From Pseudomonadota bacterium (GTDB taxonomy: Bacteria; Pseudomonadota; Alphaproteobacteria; Sphingomonadales; Sphingomonadaceae), in the NCBI GenBank assembly GCA_023392555.1, contig JAEVYW010000175.1, positions 1-5,210 of the forward strand: a DNA stretch of 5,210 nt. The letters are read 5' to 3'. The position numbers were made by a program, and so were the translations under genes. Below, piece by piece: positions 1-5,210 of the stretch. Position 1 is the first letter of the stretch. Each line of letters starts with the position of its first letter. The notes beneath the pieces were generated by a model. It searched no databases, was not told where the DNA came from, and was given only the letters and a program-made list of their open reading frames with translations.

Positions 1-1
1 G

Positions 2-1648
2 CCCACGGTTCAGCCGGCGCCGCAGCCTGTCATCCGGATTCCGCGCGACTGGAGCGAAGTGTTCGCGGCAATCCGCGCCGGACGCTGGGCCGAGGCTCAA
101 GCCGGGATCGGCGTGCTGCCGCAGAATATCCTGACGCCCGTCGCCAAGGCCGAGCTGTACACAGCCAAGGGTTCGCCCACGGTTTCGCTCGCGCAGATCC
201 AGGCCCTTCTTGCCGAAGCGCCAGACCTGCCCGAGGCCGAGCAGCTGTCTCGCCTTGCGATAGCCCGCGGTGCACTGACTGCGCCGGGCTACATCCGCCG
301 CCGCCAGACCACCTGGCTCGGCAATGCGCCGACGCGCCAACGCGCTCGGCCAGTGTCTGGCGAGCCGATGGCCGACCAGCTTCGCACTCAGCTCGATGCG
401 CTGGTCAAGGCAGACGACCCGGCCAATGCCGAGATCCTGCTGATGCAGACGGCGCCGTATATCTCCTACGAAGCGCGCGCCGAGGCCGGACAGCGCGTCG
501 CCTGGACCTATTATGCGATCAACCGCGACGCGGATGCCCGCCGTGTTGCCGATACCTACCGGCTTGGCGCTCGCGGTGACTGGGCGTCTCAGTCCGCCTG
601 GGTGTCGGGACTTGCGTCATGGCGGCTCAACGATTGCGAAGCGGCGTCGCGCGCATTCAAGGAAGTCGCGTCGACCGCGATCCAGCGCGAACTGAGCGCC
701 GGAGGCTATTATTGGGCCGCGCGTGCCGAGCAGGCGTGCCGCCGCCCGCGCTCCGTCGAGCCGCTGCTGAAAGCAGCCGCGGCATCGGCCGAAAGCTTCT
801 ACGGCCTCGTAGCGCGCGAGACGCTGGGCATGACCAAGCGCCTGCCGCCGAGCCCGGGTGTCGGTCCGAACGAAATCAGCGCCTTGCCGAACGTTCGGCG
901 CGCCGAGGAGCTGGTCCGCATCGGTCAGCCCTGGCTGGCCGAAGCGCTACTGAAGCACCAGGCACAGATCGGAAGCGCGGCCGATCATCGCGCCCTGCTG
1001 GACTTGGCTCGGCGGCTCGACCTTCCCTCGGCGCAATATTGGCTAGCTCATAACGGGCAGCCTGGCGTGGCCGTGAGCGCCGCCGATCGCTACCCGATGC
1101 CGCGCTGGACGCCGCGCAACGGCTGGCGCATCGATCCCGCGCTCGCCCTCGCCCACATGCGGCAGGAATCGAACTTTCGCGTCGACGCGGTCAGCACGGC
1201 GGGCGCCGTGGGCCTAATGCAGGTGCTTCCTGTCACGGCCGCACAGATGTCTCGGGTGAACGGCGTCCCTGCCGACAATCTGTTCGACCCGACCTCGAAC
1301 ATTGCTTTCGGTCAGAGTTTCATCGAGACCATGCGCGGCTCGAGCGCGACGCAGGGCCAGCTTCCGAAGATCATCGCCGCCTACAACGCCGGCCCGCTGC
1401 CGGTGGCGCGCTGGTCTGCTTATCTACCCGGCACCGGCGATCCCCTGCTGTGGATCGAGAGCATCCCTTATTGGGAGACCCGCTATTACGTGCCGTCCGT
1501 GTTCCGAAACCTGTGGGTCTACCAGGGCCTCGCGAATGCGCCGACGCCGACGCTGAGCGCCATCGCACAGCACCGTTGGCCGGCCTTCCCGACGGCTCGA
1601 ACTAACCTCGCGTCGGCCGACGAACCGGAGCCGACGACGGCGCGATAA
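2..1648 (+). CDS. Soluble lytic transglycosylase (Slt/GH23 type), 5' partial
   Basis: This enzyme cleaves the MurNAc-GlcNAc bond of peptidoglycan to leave 1,6-anhydroMurNAc ends, acting in the periplasm on the cell wall. The frame is open to the left edge with a Pro-rich stretch (PTVQPAPQPV), so the GTG at 59 is probably not the true start. The signal peptide and N-terminus lie outside the window. Counting from 59, residues 1 to about 340 are Ala/Leu-rich helical repeats like the superhelical U-domain of Slt70. The catalytic SLT domain covers about 350-500: the general acid is Glu370 in RQESNF, followed by GLMQV (385-389), AYNAG (441-445) and the family's C-terminal signature ESIPYWETRYY (467-477). 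All key motifs are intact. A low-complexity tail ends at TAA. The family assignment is firm; the exact subfamily is not resolved. Confidence 0.93.
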   Translation, partial: PTVQPAPQPVIRIPRDWSEVFAAIRAGRWAEAQAGIGVLPQNILTPVAKAELYTAKGSPTVSLAQIQALLAEAPDLPEAEQLSRLAIARGALTAPGYIRRRQTTWLGNAPTRQRARPVSGEPMADQLRTQLDALVKADDPANAEILLMQTAPYISYEARAEAGQRVAWTYYAINRDADARRVADTYRLGARGDWASQSAWVSGLASWRLNDCEAASRAFKEVASTAIQRELSAGGYYWAARAEQACRRPRSVEPLLKAAAASAESFYGLVARETLGMTKRLPPSPGVGPNEISALPNVRRAEELVRIGQPWLAEALLKHQAQIGSAADHRALLDLARRLDLPSAQYWLAHNGQPGVAVSAADRYPMPRWTPRNGWRIDPALALAHMRQESNFRVDAVSTAGAVGLMQVLPVTAAQMSRVNGVPADNLFDPTSNIAFGQSFIETMRGSSATQGQLPKIIAAYNAGPLPVARWSAYLPGTGDPLLWIESIPYWETRYYVPSVFRNLWVYQGLANAPTPTLSAIAQHRWPAFPTARTNLASADEPEPTTAR

Positions 1649-1657
1649 AATACCTTC

Positions 1658-1672
1658 GTTCTTGTTATGTTC
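1658..1672 (+). promoter_or_regulatory. LexA (SOS) operator, GTTC-N7-GTTC
   Basis: The sequence GTTCTTGTTATGTTC is a perfect match to the alphaproteobacterial LexA box, two GTTC half-sites separated by 7 bases. The repeat extends to GTTCTTG at 1658-1664 and 1669-1675, an 11-bp period that puts both copies on the same face of the helix. It starts 9 bp after the transglycosylase stop and ends 24 bp before the preferred ATG of the radical SAM gene, overlapping a candidate -35 element. I found no other copy in the window. LexA would repress the downstream gene until DNA damage activates RecA. The match is seen directly; its function is inferred. Confidence 0.82.
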
Positions 1673-1690
1673 TTGGCGGAGGCATATCCT
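1662..1690 (+). promoter_or_regulatory. Candidate promoter of the radical SAM gene
   Basis: TTGTTA (1662-1667) and TATCCT (1685-1690) are 17 bp apart and each matches 4 of 6 bases of the sigma-70 type -35 and -10 consensus. The -35 lies inside the LexA box, the usual geometry for repression. The predicted transcription start falls at about 1696-1698, on the ATG at 1697, which would give a leaderless mRNA. Matches of this quality occur by chance, so the support comes mainly from position. Confidence 0.45.
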
Positions 1691-1694
1691 CCGC
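1676..1694. repeat. 7-bp perfect inverted repeat over the Shine-Dalgarno-like GGAGG
   Basis: GCGGAGG (1676-1682) and CCTCCGC (1688-1694) are perfect reverse complements around the 5-base loop CATAT. The left arm contains the only SD-like sequence before the ATG at 1697, about 14 bases from it, which is longer than usual. If transcribed, the hairpin would hide that SD. If transcription starts near 1697, it would act only as DNA. No T-tract follows, so it is not a standard terminator of the upstream gene. Confidence 0.6.
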
Positions 1695-1696
1695 GC

Positions 1697-2767
1697 ATGC
1701 CAATCGAGTCGACCAGGGGACGCGGGGCCACCCGCAATGCAACGCCCACGCGCTTCAATCTCCAGGAGCGAGTGGCCGAGGGCGATTGGCTGGACCAGGT
1801 CGAGGCGCTCGACGGAGTGCCGAAACGGCGGACGACCGTCACGATCGAGCATCCCAAGACGATCCTGACCCGCAATTCTTCGCCGGACATCGGCTTCGAC
1901 CGCTCGGTCAACGCCTACCGCGGCTGCGAGCATGGCTGCATCTACTGCTTCGCGCGGCCCACCCATGCTTATCATGACCTGTCGCCCGGCGTGGACTTCG
2001 AATCGCGCCTGTTTGCCAAGCCCAAGGCGGCTCAGCTTCTTCACGCGACGCTCTCCCGCCCCGGCTACGAGTGCGCGCCGATCGCGATGGGGACCAACAC
2101 CGATCCGTACCAGCCGATCGAAGAGCGCTGGAAGATCACCCGCTCCCTGATCGAGCTTCTGGTCGAGACCCGCCATCCCTTCTCGATCACCACCAAGTCC
2201 GACCGAGTCCTGCGCGATCTCGATCTGATCAAACCGGCAGCTGAGCTCGGGCTCGTTTCCGTAGCGATCTCGGTGACGTCGCTCGATCCGAAGACCGCGA
2301 GGACCATGGAACCTCGCGCACCGCAACCACACAAGCGCCTCGCAGCGGTGAAGACGCTCAATGCGGAAGGTGTGCCCTGCCATGTCGCAATAGCACCCGT
2401 GGTGCCGCAGATTACGGACCACGAGCTCGAGCACATCGTCGAAGCGGCCGTCGAGGCGAACGCCGCCGGCGGTTTCTATCTGCCGGTCCGCCTGCCCCAC
2501 GAAGTCGCACCCTTGTTCCGCGCCTGGCTCGACGAGCATTTCCCGGACCGGGCGGCCAAGGTGATGGCGACGATCCGCTCTATGCGCGGCGGGAAGGACA
2601 ACGATCCCAATTTCTTCAGCCGGATGCGCGGGCAAGGCGCCTGGGCCGATCTGCTGAAAACGCGCTTCGACATTGCGGTGAAGAAATACGGCCTCAAGCA
2701 GTCCAGGTTCGGACTTCGTCGCGACCTCTTCATTCCGCCCCAGGGCGCGCAAATGCGCCTCCTTTGA
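1697..2767 (+). CDS. PA0069-family radical SAM protein (SplB/COG1533-like)
   Basis: This is a radical SAM iron-sulfur enzyme related to spore photoproduct lyase; the reaction of the PA0069 branch is not established as far as I know. The start at 1697 gives 356 residues. An in-frame ATG at 1667 lies inside the LexA box and has no SD, so I reject it. The family N-terminal signature GRGA...N...RF is at residues 8-20. The 4Fe-4S motif CEHGCIYC has Cys77, Cys81 and Cys84 (CX3CX2C), followed by FARPTHAY. GTNTDPYQPIE is at 132-142. The C-terminal MRGGKDNDPNFFSRMRG (296-312) is typical of the family. No signal peptide is present, so the protein is cytoplasmic. The preceding LexA box points to SOS induction, consistent with a DNA-damage role, which remains an inference. 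Confidence 0.93.
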   Translation: MPIESTRGRGATRNATPTRFNLQERVAEGDWLDQVEALDGVPKRRTTVTIEHPKTILTRNSSPDIGFDRSVNAYRGCEHGCIYCFARPTHAYHDLSPGVDFESRLFAKPKAAQLLHATLSRPGYECAPIAMGTNTDPYQPIEERWKITRSLIELLVETRHPFSITTKSDRVLRDLDLIKPAAELGLVSVAISVTSLDPKTARTMEPRAPQPHKRLAAVKTLNAEGVPCHVAIAPVVPQITDHELEHIVEAAVEANAAGGFYLPVRLPHEVAPLFRAWLDEHFPDRAAKVMATIRSMRGGKDNDPNFFSRMRGQGAWADLLKTRFDIAVKKYGLKQSRFGLRRDLFIPPQGAQMRLL

Positions 2768-2790
2768 TCGAACCGTCGTGATTTTCGATC
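2766..2790. repeat. 7-bp inverted repeat at the end of the radical SAM gene
   Basis: GATCGAA (2766-2772) and TTCGATC (2784-2790) are perfect reverse complements with an 11-base loop, and the left arm overlaps the TGA stop. The stem is moderate in GC and no T-run follows, so at best this is a weak transcription end or 3' stabilising hairpin. Confidence 0.4.
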
Positions 2791-2801
2791 GGGCGGCAGG
2801 T

Positions 2802-2822
2802 GACAGCGCGGGTCGCGCTGTC
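2802..2822. repeat. 9-bp perfect inverted repeat before the M28 peptidase gene
   Basis: GACAGCGCG (2802-2810) and CGCGCTGTC (2814-2822) are exact reverse complements around the loop GGT. It ends 14 bp before the ATG at 2837. As RNA it would be a very stable GC-rich hairpin and could be a terminator of the radical SAM transcript, although no T-tract follows (CTACGCC). As DNA it could be an operator: GTGACA (2800-2805) resembles a -35 element and CTACGC (2823-2828) is a weak -10, which would place the palindrome between them. The sequence alone does not decide. Confidence 0.55.
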
Positions 2823-2836
2823 CTACGCCTGCGGCC

Positions 2837-4213
2837 ATGAACCGCACCATCCTCGGAGCATTGCTCCTCGCCACCGCCGCTTCTCCCGTCCTCGCCCAGT
2901 CCACCCCTCCTCAGGTCGCAAAGCTTCGGGAAGCCGCGCTGAAGGACGACTATGCCTGGAACATCGTCGAGGGCCTCACGACCGAAGTCGGTCCCCGGCT
3001 CGCCGGCACCGAAGCCGAAACCCGCGCCCGCGACTGGGCGGTCCGCAAGCTCAAGGCGATGGGTTTCGCCAATGTCCGGGTCGAGCCGTTCGACATGCCC
3101 GTCTGGATTCGTGGCGAAGAGAAAGCCTGGATCACCGCACCCTTCCCGCAGCCACTGGTAGTGACGGCGCTCGGCAACAGCGCTGCCACCCCGGCGACGG
3201 GCATCGAAGGCGAACTCGTCGGCTTCGACAGCATCGAAGCCCTTGAGGCTGCCCCGGATGCGGCTGTCCGCGGCAAGATCGTGTTCGTCGATCACGCGAT
3301 GCCGCGCACTCAGGACGGATCGAGCTACGGCGCGTTCGGCGCCGCTCGCCGCCGCGGTCCGTCGGTGGCGAGCCGCAAGGGCGCCCTAGGCATCGTCATC
3401 CGCTCGATCGGCACGGACAACCACCGCAATCCGCATACCGGCGTCCAGGCCTGGGCCGAGGGCGCAACGCCGATACCGGCAGGCGCACTTTCGATCCCGG
3501 ACGCAGAGCAGGTCCAGCGCATCCTCAAGCGGGGACAGCCCACACGCCTTCGCCTGCTCCTCACGCCCCGCAACACGGGCGTTCACCAGTCGGGCAACGT
3601 CATCGCCGAAGTTCCTGGCCGCGATCCGAAGCTTCCGCCGATCCTTGTCGGTGGTCACCTCGACAGCTGGGATCTCGGCACCGGCGCGATCGACGACGCT
3701 GCCGGCGTCGCAATCGCTGCAGCTTCGGCCAAGCGCATCATGGATGCCGGACGGCCGCTTCGCACGATCCGCATCGTCTGGTTCGGGGCGGAGGAAGTCG
3801 GCCTGTTCGGCGGCCTCGATTATCGAGCCAAGCACGGCAAGGACCCGCATTACGCGATCGTCGAGAGCGATTTCGGAGCAGGCCGCGTCTGGAAGGTCGA
3901 CAGCAAGCTGGGCGCCGAACGGGCCGACGAAGCCAAGGCGCTTCAGCTTGCCCTCGCCCCTCTCGGCATCGTCCCCGGCTCAACCGAGCGCGCGGAAGGC
4001 TCAGACATCGGACCGATGATCCAGGACGGCGTTCCCGCGATCGGCCTCAGCCAGGATGGGACCTATTACTTCGATTTCCACCACACGCCCGACGACACGC
4101 TCGACAAGGTCGATCCCGAGGACCTTCGGCAGAACGTCGCCGCGTGGACAGCCATGCTCGCCGTCCTCTCCGGCGGAATTGAGCCGGAGCCGAAACGGGC
4201 TAAACAGCGTTAG
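2837..4213 (+). CDS. Secreted M28-family zinc peptidase, carboxypeptidase Q (PGCP)-like
   Basis: This is a co-catalytic two-zinc exopeptidase predicted to act outside the cytoplasm on peptides or dipeptides. The 458-residue protein starts with a Sec signal peptide (about residues 1-20, cleavage after SPVLA). There is no SD before the ATG, but the signal peptide fits this start. A protease-associated-like insert covers about 110-240 (GELVGFDSIEALEA, GKIVFVD, ALGIVIRSIG, NPHTG), as in plasma glutamate carboxypeptidase. The catalytic core is complete: His274 and Asp276 in GGHLDSWD, Asp286 in IDDAAG, catalytic Glu319 and ligand Glu320 in FGAEEVG, Asp345 in ESDFG, and His416 in FHHTPDDT. By family knowledge the ligands are His274, Asp286, Glu320, Asp345 and His416. 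The family is firm, but the substrate is unknown. It probably shares a transcript with the lipoprotein gene 23 bp downstream. Confidence 0.94.
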   Translation: MNRTILGALLLATAASPVLAQSTPPQVAKLREAALKDDYAWNIVEGLTTEVGPRLAGTEAETRARDWAVRKLKAMGFANVRVEPFDMPVWIRGEEKAWITAPFPQPLVVTALGNSAATPATGIEGELVGFDSIEALEAAPDAAVRGKIVFVDHAMPRTQDGSSYGAFGAARRRGPSVASRKGALGIVIRSIGTDNHRNPHTGVQAWAEGATPIPAGALSIPDAEQVQRILKRGQPTRLRLLLTPRNTGVHQSGNVIAEVPGRDPKLPPILVGGHLDSWDLGTGAIDDAAGVAIAAASAKRIMDAGRPLRTIRIVWFGAEEVGLFGGLDYRAKHGKDPHYAIVESDFGAGRVWKVDSKLGAERADEAKALQLALAPLGIVPGSTERAEGSDIGPMIQDGVPAIGLSQDGTYYFDFHHTPDDTLDKVDPEDLRQNVAAWTAMLAVLSGGIEPEPKRAKQR

Positions 4214-4224
4214 TCCCGGAAATT

Positions 4225-4230
4225 GGGAGA
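4225..4230 (+). promoter_or_regulatory. Ribosome binding site of the lipoprotein gene
   Basis: GGGAGA lies 6 bases before the ATG at 4237. It favours this start over the in-frame ATG at 4246 and is the best SD in the window. It supports translation of this small gene, which lies only 23 bp after the peptidase stop. Confidence 0.7.
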
Positions 4231-4236
4231 CCGATA

Positions 4237-4497
4237 ATGCGTGGAATGATCTTTGCCCTGCCGCTCCTGTCGCTTGCCGCGTGCAACGTGACCAAGGACG
4301 ACAAGAACGATTCGGTGACGGTCCAGTACGACCAGAACACTGCGGAAAACGCAGCTGCCGACGTCGGCAACTTCGCCGAGAACGTGGGTGCAGCGATCTC
4401 GAACGACGTTGACCGCACGGCCGACAAGGTTCGCAACACCGACGTCGACGTCAATGTGAACGGCAACGCGAGCGTCGATACCAACACCCAGAACTAA
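4237..4497 (+). CDS. Small predicted lipoprotein of unknown function
   Basis: The product is 86 residues with a short type II signal peptide (MRGMIFALPLLSLAAC). The lipobox LAAC has the lipidated Cys at residue 16. The next residue is Asn rather than Asp, so outer-membrane sorting is expected. The mature part of about 71 residues is hydrophilic, acidic and rich in Asn, Asp, Val and Ala. It has a stretch of likely helix (about 34-62, with repeated Ala/Asn/Asp and a VGNFAENVGAA motif) and a VDVNVNGNASVDTN tail. I recognise no domain. The good SD, lipobox and codon use like its neighbours argue that it is real. It probably shares a transcript with the M28 peptidase, but a common function is only a guess. 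No terminator is seen in the 12 bp before the opposing tRNA gene. Confidence 0.82.
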   Translation: MRGMIFALPLLSLAACNVTKDDKNDSVTVQYDQNTAENAAADVGNFAENVGAAISNDVDRTADKVRNTDVDVNVNGNASVDTNTQN

Positions 4498-4508
4498 GAG
4501 TCTGGAGG

Positions 4509-4586
<78 letters not shown>

Positions 4587-4599
4587 ACGGTCCCGGGCG

Positions 4600-4626
4600 C
4601 TTAGAGGCCCGGCGCGCCGTGCACAA
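4600..4626 (-). promoter_or_regulatory. Weak candidate promoter of tRNA-Pro
   Basis: On the minus strand, TTGTGC (complement of 4621-4626) and TCTAAG (complement of 4600-4605) are separated by 15 bp. The second lies 13 bp before the mature tRNA 5' end, which would allow a short leader. The spacing is tight and the matches are partial. The tRNA could also be read through from the LOV-HTH gene, whose stop lies 51 bp upstream of the mature 5' end. Confidence 0.25.
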
Positions 4627-4637
4627 GCGCCGTGCTC

Positions 4638-5210
4638 CTAGAGCCCGGCCTCGCCGGCGATACGGATCGCTTCCGCCGACGTTGCCACGTTCAGCCGCTC
4701 GATGAGCAGCGCCCGGTGCATCTTCACGGTCTTCTCGCTGATCTTCAGTTCCCAGGCGATCTGCTTGTTGAGCAGGCCCCTCGCCATGCCCTGAAGCACT
4801 TCACGTTGGCGCGGCGGCAATTCGGCAACGCGCTCCGCAGCGGACGATTGTCGCACGGTGAGAGCCTGAACGTGCCCGGGACCGAGGTCGACCTGCGATC
4901 CGAGGAACCACTCCAGTTCACCGTCGTCGCCGAACAGGGGTGTGATCATCACGCCGTTGCGGAACGATGAGCCGTCGCGCCGATAATTGAGGATGTCGAC
5001 CAGCACCGGTCGCTTGTTCCAGACCCCTTGCCGAAGCTGCTCGGTTGCGGCGCCCGCCGTTTCGGGGCCGGCCAGGAGCCGGCAGTTGAGGCCGATCACA
5101 TCCGCTTCCGAGTAGCCGGTAAGATTGCAAAACGCGGCGTTCACGACCTCGAGCGGATTGTCCGGTTTGCGCGGATTGGTCAGCACCAAAGCCAACGGGG
5201 ACAACCCGAT
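4638..5210 (-). CDS. LOV-HTH blue-light transcription factor (EL222-like), 5' partial
   Basis: This is a one-component photoreceptor. A flavin-binding LOV (PAS) domain, when lit, should release a LuxR-type helix-turn-helix that dimerises and activates promoters. The frame runs off the right edge; the TTG at 5204 is unlikely to be the start because IG precedes it and EL222 aligns further upstream. Counting from 5204, the LOV core is about 1-107: GLNCRLLAG (38-46) with photoactive Cys41, plus Asn40, Arg42, Asn73 in LNY, Asn83 in FRN and Gln104 in LGSQVD, all expected flavin contacts. The HTH covers about 126-188 with LPPRQREVL (129-137), NKQIAWEL and [10 protein letters not shown] (155-164). 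From memory, EL222 shares [16 protein letters not shown] and the unusual NCRxLAG. There is no receiver domain. Family assignment is strong; the targets are unknown. Confidence 0.92.
   Translation of the reverse strand: MGLSPLALVLTNPRKPDNPLEVVNAAFCNLTGYSEADVIGLNCRLLAGPETAGAATEQLRQGVWNKRPVLVDILNYRRDGSSFRNGVMITPLFGDDGELEWFLGSQVDLGPGHVQALTVRQSSAAERVAELPPRQREVLQGMARGLLNKQIAWELKISEKTVKMHRALLIERLNVATSAEAIRIAGEAGL

Noticed and set aside
619..1053. 144-codon plus-strand frame inside the transglycosylase gene
   Set aside because: It overlaps the helical domain of a gene with firm motifs in another frame. The Arg/Ala-rich composition is typical of a GC-rich shadow frame.
1667..1696. N-terminal extension of the radical SAM protein from the ATG at 1667
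   Set aside because: The codon lies within the LexA box, has no SD, and the family N-terminal signature is complete from the ATG at 1697.
1424..3295. 623-codon open frame on the minus strand across three plus-strand genes
   Set aside because: It lies opposite the end of the transglycosylase, the whole radical SAM gene and the start of the peptidase, all with clear family motifs. Its translation is Arg/Gly-rich with no recognisable domain, as expected of antisense frames in high-GC DNA.
4441..4452. 12-bp perfect palindrome GACGTCGACGTC
   Set aside because: It lies inside the lipoprotein reading frame and encodes the Asp-Val repeat. It arises from two GAC-GTC codon pairs, with no promoter context.
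4488..4505. CCAGA...TCTGG 5-bp inverted repeat across the lipoprotein stop codon
   Set aside because: The stem is short with an 8-base loop and no T-tract on either strand, so it is too weak to call a terminator.

Overview
This looks like a high-GC alphaproteobacterial chromosome segment, most likely from Sphingomonadales. Three things point there: strong C/G preference at third codon positions, an alphaproteobacterial LexA operator (GTTC-N7-GTTC), and a truncated gene at the right edge whose product closely resembles, from memory, the LOV-HTH blue-light regulator EL222 of Erythrobacter litoralis. I see no insertion sequence, integrase, CRISPR array or phage gene. The window reads as ordinary core chromosome with two regulatory features worth attention.

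Layout. Positions 2-1648 (+) hold the 3' part of a soluble lytic transglycosylase gene whose start lies left of the window. Positions 1649-1696 form a compact regulatory gap with a perfect LexA box (1658-1672), a plausible -35/-10 pair and a 7-bp inverted repeat. The gap leads into a PA0069-type radical SAM gene (1697-2767, +). A 69-bp gap with two inverted repeats (2766-2790 and 2802-2822) separates it from a secreted M28 zinc peptidase of the carboxypeptidase Q type (2837-4213, +). A small lipoprotein gene (4237-4497, +) follows 23 bp later with a clear ribosome binding site. On the minus strand lie tRNA-Pro(UGG) with an encoded CCA (4510-4586) and the 3' part of the LOV-HTH regulator gene (4638-5210), whose start lies right of the window.

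How the genes relate. The transglycosylase, the M28 peptidase and the lipoprotein are envelope or periplasmic proteins, but nothing shows that they form one pathway. The radical SAM gene appears to be its own transcription unit under SOS control. The LOV-HTH protein would be a blue-light-activated DNA-binding protein; its targets cannot be read from this window. Having a DNA-damage operator and a light-regulated transcription factor within 3.5 kb is suggestive, but no regulatory link between them is visible.

No wholly new system is evident. The best leads are the LexA box that also relocates the start of the radical SAM gene, the possible leaderless transcript there, and the LOV-HTH photoreceptor.
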